A stretch of DNA of 64,000 nucleotides, taken from positions 36,842-100,841 of IMG/VR virus record IMGVR_UViG_3300044732_000293, one strand, 5' to 3'. Below, piece by piece: positions 46,348-54,651 of the stretch (positions are counted from its first letter, which is position 1; every line of letters begins with the position of its first letter). The DNA comes from a virus. The translations under genes were made by a program, and so were the position numbers. Below the pieces are notes generated by a model. It was not told the origin of the DNA. It made no database searches and saw only the letters and a program-made list of their open reading frames with translations.

Positions 46348-47409
46348 TTAGGGTTGAAATGTATTTAAACTACTAAAAGTTTGTGGTTGCTGTTGTTGAT
46401 TTCTAGCTGAACGTCTTTGATATCCACCAGTAGGATTTTGAGAGTTAAACTCTGCTACTTCTATTAGCTTTTGTCTATCAAAGTTTGCTTCCATGAATAA
46501 TATATTATTATCATCAGATCCGTTTCTCACCTTAAGTAAGTGCATAAAAATATGATTCTTTTTAACATCATATTCCTTAGGACCATATAGAGGTATGTTA
46601 GCTTTAAATGGATTATTTAATGCTAATAACATATCTGATCCTTGCATAAGGGCGTCACCACCAAATACATCTGATGACACTGGATAGTTACCAATTTTAC
46701 CTGGCTCCTTTCTAGAAGGTTCATCAATTGTACGGTTTAACTGAGTAATCATAAAAATAATAACAGGAAGTTCTTTCTTGATCTGCATTAAAGCTTCTAC
46801 AGTGTTGTATAATGTGGCAATCTTCTCTTTCTCATCTGGAGCTTTTTTAATTAACCAGCTGTGATCAATTGTTATAATTAAAGGTTTATTACCAAGAGTA
46901 ACATAAACTTGTTTAATTGCATCTATAATCTCTCTATTGTTAATTGGAGTGTTTATCTGCAGTCTATGAATACCTACCGCTTCTAATGCCTCAACTTCTT
47001 TAGTATATTGTAGTAACAAATCATAATTATAATCATCAAGAGCTTTATCAGTACTTAATATTTGATTATAGTCAAGAGCAGTTTCAGCAGCAAAGGCTCT
47101 AGAACCTGACTGTTTAGCTCCCATCTCAAATTGGAACTCTAAAATATTAAAATCTTGTGTAGGATTTAATTTACGAGCTTCTCTTAAAATCTGACTTACA
47201 ATTAAAGTTTTACCTGCACCAGGTCTTGCTCCAATTGTAACAAGAGAGCCCCATTCTATACCATTAACACCTGCTTTATTAAGTCCAGGCCATGGAGTAA
47301 GTAAGGATTTAATTTTACCTTTACGTCTATCATCAACGTATTGAATAGTTTCTCTCAGAATTTCTGAGTATCTTCTAGTACCGTAAGGTCTTTCTGGTGA
47401 TGTAGACAT
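46348..47409 (-). CDS. DnaB-like replicative helicase
   Basis: 353 residues. LVTIGARPGAGKTLIVSQIL contains the Walker A of superfamily 4 (60-68). PLIITIDHSW is the Walker B strand and PVIIFMITQLNRTID is the family's conserved Q-L-N-R motif. It lacks the DnaB N-terminal domain, so it is closer to short T7 gp4-type or phage SF4 helicases. It should unwind the fork with the separate primase (43349-44317). The Gln-rich tail (QQQQPQTF) is probably disordered. Start overlaps the small upstream gene (TAATG). Confidence 0.88.
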   Translation of the reverse strand: MSTSPERPYGTRRYSEILRETIQYVDDRRKGKIKSLLTPWPGLNKAGVNGIEWGSLVTIGARPGAGKTLIVSQILREARKLNPTQDFNILEFQFEMGAKQSGSRAFAAETALDYNQILSTDKALDDYNYDLLLQYTKEVEALEAVGIHRLQINTPINNREIIDAIKQVYVTLGNKPLIITIDHSWLIKKAPDEKEKIATLYNTVEALMQIKKELPVIIFMITQLNRTIDEPSRKEPGKIGNYPVSSDVFGGDALMQGSDMLLALNNPFKANIPLYGPKEYDVKKNHIFMHLLKVRNGSDDNNILFMEANFDRQKLIEVAEFNSQNPTGGYQRRSARNQQQQPQTFSSLNTFQP

Positions 47410-47612
47410 TATATAGAAGTTATAAGGTTTTTAAGATCCGTTCTAACTTCTTCTAAAGCTTCTACCTTACCTTGTAAATAAGCTTTATTTAATAATTTTT
47501 CAGCTGCTAGTTTAAAACCATCTAGACTAATACCGTAAATTGTTTTCTTCTCATTAAGAGGAAGAGTAATTTGATAGAATAGGCTTTCTATCTCTTGTTC
47601 TTGTTCTGACAT
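47409..47612 (-). CDS. Small hypothetical protein (67 aa)
   Basis: Acidic helical protein (SEQEQEIESLFYQI; LNKAYLQGKVEALEEVRTDL). It is coupled to the helicase by a TAATG overlap, suggesting a helicase partner or loader, although no loader motif is visible. Confidence 0.55.
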   Translation of the reverse strand: MSEQEQEIESLFYQITLPLNEKKTIYGISLDGFKLAAEKLLNKAYLQGKVEALEEVRTDLKNLITSI

Positions 47613-47681
47613 ACACTGTTATTTTTGTAATTTTGAGGGATGTGAAGTTACTAAAACTATTATTTTAATCCAAATATTTTT

Positions 47682-48239
47682 TTAAATATTTAATAATTTT
47701 GGATTGTCTATAATAGCTTGGCAAGTATCAGCTAATTTAGATGTGTCATTTTTCATTATAAAATAACTACTACAAGCCATGTATTTAAAGTCTGTCTTCT
47801 TATAATAATTTACGTAATAATCTGCTGCATCCAAAACTAATTCCCAGTCATACTGAGGATATTGTTTAAAGAACAGTACAAACTTTTTACATAGTTCAAC
47901 AGTACTTTGCCTACCTAACTCCTTGGAAGGCAATCTAATATCAGGGAAAATTTCCCTATATTCATTAACGTATTTCATAAAATCTTCACCTAAAATTTCT
48001 TTTGTAACTCTAGATTTAGTTTTCTTTAAAAACGTTTCAAACTCATCTAAAATGAATAAAGCTCCTGAAGTTAAGTTTCCTTCAGTGTCTACCCATCCTC
48101 TTTGCTGACATATAACTCTTTGTGCATCAGCATTTATTACATTACTAGGTACAATCTTTTCTCTACAACTGTCTAGGAAGTAAAGCTGATTGGGACTAAT
48201 ATTGTACTTCCTGCAAACGTTCCATAATTGGTGACCCAT
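47682..48239 (-). CDS. Hypothetical replication-associated protein (185 aa)
   Basis: Overlaps the DnaA-like gene by 44 nt in another frame. The N-terminus (LWNVCRKYNISPNQLYFLDS) looks like a short DNA-binding or winged-helix-type segment, and the middle (ILDEFETFLKKTKSRV) is charged. Position between a DnaA-like gene and the helicase gene is where a helicase-loader or initiator partner would sit. This is inferred from position only. Confidence 0.6.
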   Translation of the reverse strand: MGHQLWNVCRKYNISPNQLYFLDSCREKIVPSNVINADAQRVICQQRGWVDTEGNLTSGALFILDEFETFLKKTKSRVTKEILGEDFMKYVNEYREIFPDIRLPSKELGRQSTVELCKKFVLFFKQYPQYDWELVLDAADYYVNYYKKTDFKYMACSSYFIMKNDTSKLADTCQAIIDNPKLLNI

Positions 48240-48687
48240 CTTCTATATTATTTATTTGTTTAATATGATCTAATACTTTGTAATATTTTTCTCTGAAAGT
48301 GCCACAAGTTTCAATTAAGTCTTTAAAACTGTTAACCGAATGAATAACTGTAGTATGATCTCTGCCATTAAGGTATTCACCTATAGTTTTAAGAGAGTAT
48401 CTCATATTTCTAGCTAAATAGCAGAAAATAGATCTTAATTCAGTAATCTCTCTTATTCTAATCTTATTCTTTAAAGGTACTATTTTACCATGTTTTGTAG
48501 GTAAAAACGGGTTAAAATAAGATTCTAACTGCTCTAAAGTCATTAGAGGAGATTTGTCTTCTTCACCCATAACTAAGTTGATTTTGGTTAAAACTACAGG
48601 ATAATACTCAAATTTTTGAAAGAATTCCTCTTTAAACTGATCAATAAGTTTCTTTTCTAGGCGGCTTGCATAATCTTGTTGGTTCAT
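48196..48687 (-). CDS. DnaA domain IV-like protein, candidate replication initiator
   Basis: 163 residues. LRSIFCYLARNMRYSLKTIG followed by EYLNGRDHTTVIHSV at about 104-118 is the DnaA DNA-binding domain, with GRDHTTVIHS matching the R-x-H-x-TV-x-H signature that reads DnaA boxes. No AAA+ domain is present; the N-terminal 80 residues are unrelated and basic. It could bind the phage origin or a promoter, acting as initiator or regulator. It is the first gene of the - strand replication block and faces the divergent control region. Confidence 0.82.
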   Translation of the reverse strand: MNQQDYASRLEKKLIDQFKEEFFQKFEYYPVVLTKINLVMGEEDKSPLMTLEQLESYFNPFLPTKHGKIVPLKNKIRIREITELRSIFCYLARNMRYSLKTIGEYLNGRDHTTVIHSVNSFKDLIETCGTFREKYYKVLDHIKQINNIEDGSPIMERLQEVQY

Positions 48688-48801
48688 ATTTCTATTTTAT
48701 GTTCACAAATGTAGATAATTTCAGGGATATTTTGTATATTATAATGTAGGGTTTACTAAAATTCTACATATCCTAAGTTTATATTTTAAATTATTTATAC
48801 A
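48688..48801. promoter_or_regulatory. Divergent control region between replication and lysis blocks
   Basis: The 114 bp contain the promoters of both blocks or a candidate origin. TACATTTG on the - strand (48713-48706) fits the Bacteroidota -7 element TAnnTTTG, 19 nt before the DnaA-like start codon; no clear -33 TTTG was seen. ATGTAG occurs at 48709 and 48744, and inverted as CTACAT at 48764; GGATAT at 48725 pairs with ATATCC at 48768. These repeats could be binding sites of the DnaA-like protein. No consensus DnaA box was noticed. Confidence 0.5.
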
Positions 48802-49077
48802 ATGGCTAAAAAATTTTATGCCCAAAAAGACGCTTTAGGATTTCCGGTTCCGGGAACTATGATGTCTGTTGCTAGTACAGCTAAAACTCCTGTTGACACT
48901 ATTGTTATTCCTGCAACAAATGTAGCTCCAGGAGCAGGTCAATCAGTGGTAGCTCAACCTTCAGGTTTACGTTATTTTGTACGTAAAGACTTAAAAGGAA
49001 ATATTGTGCCTAACACATTGACTGTCAGTCTAAAGAAACCAGCAGGTTCTGTTTATGAGTTCAAACTTTTAAAATAG
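48802..49077 (+). CDS. Small conserved-looking protein (91 aa), unknown
   Basis: First gene of the + strand lysis block. A basic N-terminus (AKKFYAQKDALGFPVPGT) mirrors the C-terminal half (YFVRKDLKGNIVPNTLTVSL), suggesting two related beta units of the pattern YxxKDxxGxxVPxT. No signal or membrane segment. It could be a small virion or fibre-associated protein; not established. Confidence 0.6.
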   Translation: MAKKFYAQKDALGFPVPGTMMSVASTAKTPVDTIVIPATNVAPGAGQSVVAQPSGLRYFVRKDLKGNIVPNTLTVSLKKPAGSVYEFKLLK

Positions 49078-49085
49078 AACACTAA

Positions 49086-49364
49086 ATGATTAAAGAGAAT
49101 CCTTCTATAGCTGCTTTTAAAGTGTGGATATTCCCATCTTTAGTATCACTAGTTAGTCTTTTGATATGGAATGATGTCAATGAGATAAAAGCTGATGTTA
49201 AGCTTCTTATGGCTCAGTCTAATATAGACAAAACAAGGATTGATAATATAGAAAGACAGCTATATAAAGCTGCTCCTGTAGCTTCTTTTCCAAGCATTCC
49301 TCAAAAGGAACATGAGGTTATGTATGCTGTTTTACCTGATAACAAGATAAAATACATAAAATGA
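49086..49364 (+). CDS. Membrane-anchored coiled-coil protein (92 aa), lysis block
   Basis: One hydrophobic helix (FKVWIFPSLVSLVSLLIW) is followed by an XhlA-like coiled coil (VNEIKADVKLLMAQSNIDKT) and a short soluble tail. Next to the holin-like gene, with ATGA overlap, so it probably assists lysis. Confidence 0.65.
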   Translation: MIKENPSIAAFKVWIFPSLVSLVSLLIWNDVNEIKADVKLLMAQSNIDKTRIDNIERQLYKAAPVASFPSIPQKEHEVMYAVLPDNKIKYIK

Positions 49365-49609
49365 ATTTTAAAGACTGGGTTTTAGATCTTTTTAAAGATG
49401 AGCGTGGTTCTACCTCTATTAAACCTGTAGTAGGTTTTATGTGTGCATTATTCTTATGTGTAACATTAACTGCTAACAGTTTTAGTCATGGAGATATTAA
49501 ACCTTCAGATGCTTTGGTAGAGTCTGTAATGTATATCTGTATAGCAGCTTTACTTGGTGATACCGGTGATAAGTTTTCATTAAAAAAGAAGTCAGATGAA
49601 ATATCTTAG
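49361..49609 (+). CDS. Holin-like protein (82 aa)
   Basis: Two hydrophobic helices, PVVGFMCALFLCVTLTANSF and ESVMYICIAALLGDTGDKFS, with charged ends (DLFKDERGST; LKKKSDEIS). Size, topology and position before an endolysin fit a small holin of the inner membrane. Overlaps the neighbouring genes by 4 and 14 nt. Confidence 0.7.
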   Translation: MNFKDWVLDLFKDERGSTSIKPVVGFMCALFLCVTLTANSFSHGDIKPSDALVESVMYICIAALLGDTGDKFSLKKKSDEIS

Positions 49610-50216
49610 TATAATTATCGTAATATTAATTGTAGTGGTATTCTTTCAGCAAGGAGGATGCGGTTATGTTAATTTTGATGGTAAGAAGTCAGATACTACA
49701 GTTGTCCATGATACTACATGGTCTGTACATGATACTACCATTTATAAAACACTAACTTTAAAAGGTAAAGTGTTACATGATACAATTGCTACTCCTCCAG
49801 AGTATATAGCTGATACAAACTATCCTAAGCTTTTAGCTCAATATAATGATTTGTTAAGTAAATATATGGCTCTTGTAGAGTTTAAAGATACAATTAGAAT
49901 AGATACTCTTGGTTATGTGGCTATTACAGATACAGTAAACCAAAATAGTCTTAAAGGTAGATCGGTTAGAACTAACTATAAGATTCCTACAATAACTAAT
50001 ACTGTTACTATACAGCATTATGAAAAGCCTAAAACTCAAATGTTTTTTGGTGGTGGTATAAACGGTAATCAAACTCTTGGAATTACAGGAGCAAGTGCCG
50101 GGGTGTTATTAAAGAATAAAAAAGATCATATATATGGATTGAATATAGGTACTGAAATTAACGGTCCTATTACTTATGGTATTCAATCTTATTGGAAGAT
50201 AAAACTAAAAAAATAG
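49596..50216 (+). CDS. Spanin-like exported protein (206 aa)
   Basis: Starts with a hydrophobic segment (LSIIIVILIVVVFFQQGGCG) that could be a membrane anchor or a weak lipobox (QGGC). The middle is Thr/Asp-rich beta sequence (TTVVHDTTWSVHDTTIYKTL) and the C-terminus is a beta-rich, Gly-containing region (MFFGGGINGNQTLGITGASA). A single protein linking inner membrane to outer layer, like a u-spanin, is the best idea given its place between holin and endolysin. Confidence 0.5.
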   Translation: MKYLSIIIVILIVVVFFQQGGCGYVNFDGKKSDTTVVHDTTWSVHDTTIYKTLTLKGKVLHDTIATPPEYIADTNYPKLLAQYNDLLSKYMALVEFKDTIRIDTLGYVAITDTVNQNSLKGRSVRTNYKIPTITNTVTIQHYEKPKTQMFFGGGINGNQTLGITGASAGVLLKNKKDHIYGLNIGTEINGPITYGIQSYWKIKLKK

Positions 50217-50217
50217 T

Positions 50218-50391
50218 ATGAAAAAAGTAATTGCATTTTTTAAGAGCTTATTTTCTACACCTGTAGAACCAGTTGTGGCTCCTGCTCCAGTGGTAGTAGA
50301 AGAAGCTCCTAAAGTTAAAGAAGTAGTTGTTGCTGAAGAAGCAGCTCCTAAAAAGAAGAAAAGATATTATAAACCTAAAAATAAGGCTTAG
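50218..50391 (+). CDS. Small Ala/Val/Lys-rich protein (57 aa)
   Basis: Starts 1 nt after the previous stop and ends 2 nt before the endolysin start. The amphipathic basic N-terminus (KKVIAFFKSLFS) precedes an Ala/Val/Pro/Glu linker (VVAPAPVVVEEAPKVKE) and a basic end (KKKKRYYKPKNKA). It could interact with membranes or DNA. Unknown. Confidence 0.65.
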   Translation: MKKVIAFFKSLFSTPVEPVVAPAPVVVEEAPKVKEVVVAEEAAPKKKKRYYKPKNKA

Positions 50392-50393
50392 TT

Positions 50394-51011
50394 ATGGACT
50401 TATCTCGTTTAAAAGGACATGTTCCTGACACAGTTATTGCTCAGATTCCTTCTATACAAGAAAAGTTTGGTATCAACACTGCATTAAGACTTGCACATTT
50501 TTTAGCTCAAGCTGGACATGAATCTGCTGGATTTAGAGTTACACAAGAAAACCTTAACTATTCAGGTAAAGGTCTTAAAGGAATCTTTGGTAAGTATTTT
50601 AAAAGACCTGATAAGACTTTTGATGAACCAAAGGTACTAGCTTATGCTAAAAAACCTGAGAAGATTGCAAATCTTGTTTATGGTGGTAGAATGGGTAACG
50701 GTCCTGAGGCATCAGGTGATGGTTATAAGTTCAGAGGCCGTGGTTATATCCAGTTAACTGGTAAAGATAACTATACAGCGTTTGGTAAATCAATTGGTGT
50801 AGATATGGCTGCTAATCCTGATTCAGTAGCTACAACTCATGCTTTATCTTCTGCAGCTTGGTTCTGGAGTAAAAATGGTTTAAATGCCATTGCTGATCAA
50901 GGAGCTACAGATGAAGTAGTTACTAAGATTACAAAAAGAGTTAACGGTGGTACAATTGGTTTAGCTGATCGTATCAAACACTTTAAAGAGTATCATACAC
51001 TACTTGTTTAA
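50394..51011 (+). CDS. GH19 endolysin (chitinase-like lysozyme)
   Basis: 205 residues, the size of single-domain GH19 phage endolysins. AHFLAQAGHESAGF places the catalytic Glu at E43 and QENLNYS places the second acidic residue near E52. YGGRMGNGPEASGDGYKF and RGRGYIQLTGKDNY are the classical GH19 substrate-cleft motifs, and NGGTIGLADR is the conserved C-terminal segment. No signal peptide, so release depends on a holin such as the protein at 49361-49609. It cleaves peptidoglycan glycan strands. Confidence 0.95.
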   Translation: MDLSRLKGHVPDTVIAQIPSIQEKFGINTALRLAHFLAQAGHESAGFRVTQENLNYSGKGLKGIFGKYFKRPDKTFDEPKVLAYAKKPEKIANLVYGGRMGNGPEASGDGYKFRGRGYIQLTGKDNYTAFGKSIGVDMAANPDSVATTHALSSAAWFWSKNGLNAIADQGATDEVVTKITKRVNGGTIGLADRIKHFKEYHTLLV

Positions 51012-51027
51012 TTCTAAATAAATCAAA

Positions 51028-51159
51028 ATGGCTGTAAAGAAAGGTTCTAAATCTGACAACAGAAAAGTCTCTTTTGGTAAACGCAAAGGAGGAAAGGCTT
51101 CAAAAACATCTGGCCCTAAAGCTAAGAAAGTTAGTAAGTACAGAGGTCAGGGTAGATAA
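51028..51159 (+). CDS. Small basic protein (43 aa)
   Basis: Lys/Gly/Ser-rich throughout (KKGSKSDNRKVSFGKRKGGK, then KAKKVSKYRG). ATG 51028 lies 16 nt after the endolysin and the stop is inside the terminator stem. Such composition suggests nucleic-acid binding; function unknown. Confidence 0.65.
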   Translation: MAVKKGSKSDNRKVSFGKRKGGKASKTSGPKAKKVSKYRGQGR

Positions 51160-51179
51160 TTTCTACCCTTTCTTTTTTT
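51150..51179 (+). terminator. Intrinsic terminator after lysis cassette
   Basis: GGGTAGA, loop taatt, TCTACCC, followed by TTTCTTTTTTT. The stem includes the end of the small basic gene. It separates the lysis cassette from the surface-protein genes. Confidence 0.92.
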
Positions 51180-51192
51180 AAAAATTTATACT

Positions 51193-51822
51193 ATGTTAAT
51201 ATTAACTAAATTCCGAGAGTATATACTCTACGGTTTTATGACCTTTGTAGGTGCTTGGCTAATTTTTGCTTTAAGTTTTATGCTCTACTGTTTATTTTTA
51301 GAATTTACAGGAGGTCAAGAAAAACTTCAGCAAATGTCTAATGAGTTTTCCTGGAAGTTTGATGGTACATTTAAAAATCATCCAGGTAATATTTGGTATG
51401 AAGAGCCTAAGACAATTGCTATAGGAATGATTACTAACAAGATTCAAATTGGAAACTTAGCTGGTAATAGAAAACTAGAATTTGGTATAAAGAATGTCTT
51501 AGAAGAAGTGTATCAAGCTGAAGGCTACGATTTAGATCATGCTTCTGACAATGTTTTAAAAGTTGATATAGTATATCTAGACGTATTAAAGACACAATCT
51601 AGTTTTTCTATAGTGCATAATAACAAAGAATCTGTAGTTATTAGACTGCAAGGTTTCTTGTATAAAGGTGATAAGCTCGTTAAAAAGATTCTTGTAGAAG
51701 AATCTGCAGATGAGATATCAATGTCCACTCTTCTTATAGATGAGGGAGGTAAATTTAACAATCAAAATTTATCTACTGCTATTAAAAAAGCATGTAGTTC
51801 ACTTGTAAAGAAACTTAATTAA
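51193..51822 (+). CDS. Membrane-anchored periplasmic-type protein (209 aa), secretion module
   Basis: An N-terminal hydrophobic helix (MTFVGAWLIFALSFMLYCLF) anchors a roughly 165-residue domain. Its second half, NVLKVDIVYLDVLKTQSSFS then VVIRLQGFLYKGDKLVKKIL, has the strand pattern of small outer-membrane-assembly or auxiliary lipoproteins (YajG/LptE/CsgG-like alpha-beta folds). It is the first gene after the terminator and ends in TAATG overlap with the exported cohesin/dockerin-like gene, so it likely helps that protein. Family is uncertain. Confidence 0.55.
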   Translation: MLILTKFREYILYGFMTFVGAWLIFALSFMLYCLFLEFTGGQEKLQQMSNEFSWKFDGTFKNHPGNIWYEEPKTIAIGMITNKIQIGNLAGNRKLEFGIKNVLEEVYQAEGYDLDHASDNVLKVDIVYLDVLKTQSSFSIVHNNKESVVIRLQGFLYKGDKLVKKILVEESADEISMSTLLIDEGGKFNNQNLSTAIKKACSSLVKKLN

Positions 51823-53927
51823 TGAAGAAACTGTTATTTTTTCTTACTCTTTTATTTGTTATTCAAGCCTCAGCTCAACAAAAGTTTAAAGCTGCTGCAT
51901 CAGTAGGTGGTCCATCTCTTAATAGAGGTGGTGAGTTTGACTATGTAATTTATGGTAATGGTATGAACAATGCTACTACTCGTCAGTTACTATTTGATTT
52001 ACAATATGATAGAAACAATTTTGAGATTGTATCTGTAAATCATACTGGTACAGGTGGTAATGGTGGCATTCTCCCTCAAGGTTCTACTATTAATCTTTCT
52101 TATTATGATTATCCTGGATATAACTTTCTTACAGTGAGCTCAGGATCTAGTGCTAATAATACAACTAATGGTACTACTAACTATCAATATGCACAGTATA
52201 ATTATAGCAATACCAATCCATATGCTATATTAAGAGTTACTCTTACTTGGTCTACTAATTCAGCAATGCCCTATAGTGGTTATAGTGACTTTATAAAAAT
52301 TAAATATAGACTTAAAGCTACATCTACTGCTTATACATTTAATCCTATTAAACTAAACTTTGTAGCTGGTTGGACTGCTGCTGGTGCCTATGACGCTACA
52401 GTAATGGAAGCTCCATTAACTACAGCTGTAGCCATGAACCAAAACTTTGGTAAATATGTAACAGCTAAGGTAGATTTAAATTCTAACTTATTTAATCTTT
52501 CTAATCTTAAAGTATCTTTTAGAGATACTATTACAAATACTGGAGTGATGTTTCCTGTAACTTCTACAGGAGATGTAGATGTAAATCAATCTCAGTTAGC
52601 TGCAAATAAAGTTTATGAAGTTAGTTTAATGCATGACATGGATAAATTATATGATATCTATGGTAATGCAATCACTATATCTGATTTTACTACAGCTCAG
52701 AATGAATTTACTTCAATGGGACTGGATGGATCTAACGGTCAAAACTTAAAGACTGGACAATCTTTATATGCTGCTGACATTAATAGAAACCAAAAGATAG
52801 ATGGAGGTGACTTACCTAGATTACTAGGTCAAGTAGCTAATATAGATACACTAACAAAACTTCCTAGTACTTATGTTGCAGGTAGTGCTGGATATATGAG
52901 TATTCCTACTTGGAATGCAGCTGAAATACGTACACTTGCTGGTCAAGTTGAATGGGTGTATGTCAATGTTGGAACATCAAATAGTACTCTGTATATTGAT
53001 ATGAGAAAGTTTCCTAGTGGAACTGTAGCTAGTACTTTAAAAAGTATACAATTATTTGATGTATACACAGGACCTATAGAATATATAACAGAAGATGCTG
53101 CTTGGGCTCAGTATAAAATTCCTACTACTATACCAAAAGCTGTAGATGGTAGTTCATTATACTCTGTATATATAAGAAAGAATAATAATGATTATATGTT
53201 CCAAGCTGAACCTAGTTTTAATACTTCTGTAAATAGTTCATGGGGAGCTATAAGTACTACTAACTGGAAGAATATAACATATCCTAGAACTTATTTAACT
53301 ACAGGAACTCTTGGTACAAATGCTGTGTTGGATCTTAAATATCTTTTATGGGGTGACGTAAATAGATCTCACTCTTCTCAAGTTGTGACTGTTTCAGGTG
53401 GATCTTCTACTGTACAAACAAATGCCGTTAATAGTTTACAAACTAACACTGCGTTTAGAAATATGTCTACATTCTCTACAGGAGGATTTATTAACACTCC
53501 ATATGATGTAAGTTCTGTAGATATAAACTTAACAAATCTAACTGTTACAAGCAATACTATAGAAATACCTGTAGGTTTAGACACTAAAGGTTTAAATGTA
53601 TCTGGTTTACAGTTTGAGTTCACATACGATCCTAAAAAGATTAAGTTTGAAGAGCTTATCCCTACACTTCCTGCTACTTGGTATATTTTTGCAAATGATA
53701 ACAATGGTAGAGTTAAATTCGGAGCATTAGATCAAAATAAATCAGTTGCTTTATCTGGTATAAGCACACCATTTAAACTTAAGTTTAGTACAATTGGTGA
53801 AGGTGTAAATATTATTACATCTGTAAAAGTATCAACTCTTATGGATGCTAGTGACGCTAAAGGTAATCAATTAGGTATCAATCTAAATTCTACACAAATT
53901 AAATTAACCGGTTATAACAACTTTTAG
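51822..53927 (+). CDS. Exported protein with cohesin-like and dockerin-like parts (701 aa)
   Basis: The N-terminus (KKLLFFLTLLFVIQASAQQ) is a signal peptide with likely cleavage after ASA. Residues about 30-215 look like a beta-sandwich similar to cohesin. DINRNQKIDGGD at 319-330 fits a 12-residue calcium loop (D1, N3, N5, I8, D12) as in dockerin, and GDVNRSHSS near 510 is a degenerate second loop. The C-terminal 130 residues (LNVSGLQFEFTYDPKKIKFE; FKLKFSTIGEGVNIITS) are another cohesin-like sandwich. Self-association by cohesin-dockerin type contacts is plausible. Exported proteins of this type are unusual for a phage. Confidence 0.72.
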   Translation: MKKLLFFLTLLFVIQASAQQKFKAAASVGGPSLNRGGEFDYVIYGNGMNNATTRQLLFDLQYDRNNFEIVSVNHTGTGGNGGILPQGSTINLSYYDYPGYNFLTVSSGSSANNTTNGTTNYQYAQYNYSNTNPYAILRVTLTWSTNSAMPYSGYSDFIKIKYRLKATSTAYTFNPIKLNFVAGWTAAGAYDATVMEAPLTTAVAMNQNFGKYVTAKVDLNSNLFNLSNLKVSFRDTITNTGVMFPVTSTGDVDVNQSQLAANKVYEVSLMHDMDKLYDIYGNAITISDFTTAQNEFTSMGLDGSNGQNLKTGQSLYAADINRNQKIDGGDLPRLLGQVANIDTLTKLPSTYVAGSAGYMSIPTWNAAEIRTLAGQVEWVYVNVGTSNSTLYIDMRKFPSGTVASTLKSIQLFDVYTGPIEYITEDAAWAQYKIPTTIPKAVDGSSLYSVYIRKNNNDYMFQAEPSFNTSVNSSWGAISTTNWKNITYPRTYLTTGTLGTNAVLDLKYLLWGDVNRSHSSQVVTVSGGSSTVQTNAVNSLQTNTAFRNMSTFSTGGFINTPYDVSSVDINLTNLTVTSNTIEIPVGLDTKGLNVSGLQFEFTYDPKKIKFEELIPTLPATWYIFANDNNGRVKFGALDQNKSVALSGISTPFKLKFSTIGEGVNIITSVKVSTLMDASDAKGNQLGINLNSTQIKLTGYNNF

Positions 53928-53928
53928 A

Positions 53929-54300
53929 ATGAATAAATTAGAAAAATTATTAAACTTAGGCTTTTTACTAACTCTTGTAGTTGCAAGTTGTAGAAAAGTA
54001 GAACCTGTACCGTTTCAAGTAATTGATTTAGGTAAACAGTCTACATCTACAAGTATTAAGTCTATTGTACAGAATGGTACTACAGTAACTGCAGAGTTTG
54101 TAACAACTCCGGGAGCCAAATATTCTGTACAGATAATTCCATTTGGCTCAGAAGAGCCTGCTAAGAAAGATGGATTTACAGCTAAAGATAGTTTAACTGT
54201 TAAATCTTATAGCTTAGTTGATTTACCTAAAAAGCACTATGATTTCATATTTATAGACATTAGCGGTAAAGAAGTAAAGTTTCCTATATTAATTAAATAA
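53929..54300 (+). CDS. Lipoprotein with beta domain (123 aa)
   Basis: GFLLTLVVASC gives a lipobox with C21 as the lipidated residue, followed by a beta-rich domain (TTVTAEFVTTPGAKYSVQII; KKHYDFIFIDISGKEVKFP) resembling an Ig/FN3-type fold. It starts 1 nt after the cohesin-like gene. Predicted location is outer or inner membrane, facing the periplasm or surface. Confidence 0.7.
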   Translation: MNKLEKLLNLGFLLTLVVASCRKVEPVPFQVIDLGKQSTSTSIKSIVQNGTTVTAEFVTTPGAKYSVQIIPFGSEEPAKKDGFTAKDSLTVKSYSLVDLPKKHYDFIFIDISGKEVKFPILIK

Positions 54301-54318
54301 ACTATAAAAACATACATT

Positions 54319-54624
54319 ATGTCAGAAGAAGTAGAACAAGAATCAACCGGTAAGTCCTTTAAAGGAATTCTTATCACTTTAGTAAGCACCGTTACACTAG
54401 GTGTAGGCGGATTTGTTACTAACAAATTAACAGGTGGTGGTGATGAGAAAGAAACTCCTGCTGCTGCAGCCCCAGTTATTAACATTACCAACTCTAACCA
54501 GCAAGCTGCTGCTAGTGGTGGTAAAACTGTTATTATTAAGGAGAAAGAAGTTGCAGCTAAACCTGCTGCTCCTGTTAAAAAGAAAGAAGGAGACGAGTTT
54601 AAAGAAGAAGCTCCTAAATGGTAA
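54319..54624 (+). CDS. Small membrane protein with low-complexity tail (101 aa)
   Basis: One hydrophobic segment (GILITLVSTVTLGVGGFVT) is followed by a Gly/Ala/Asn/Gln/Lys-rich tail (NITNSNQQAAASGGK; KEKEVAAKPAAPVKKKEGDE). A TonB- or linker-like periplasmic reach is conceivable, but no motif proves it. Confidence 0.6.
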   Translation: MSEEVEQESTGKSFKGILITLVSTVTLGVGGFVTNKLTGGGDEKETPAAAAPVINITNSNQQAAASGGKTVIIKEKEVAAKPAAPVKKKEGDEFKEEAPKW

Positions 54625-54651
54625 TATATTATTAAGAATTAAAAAGTTTTC

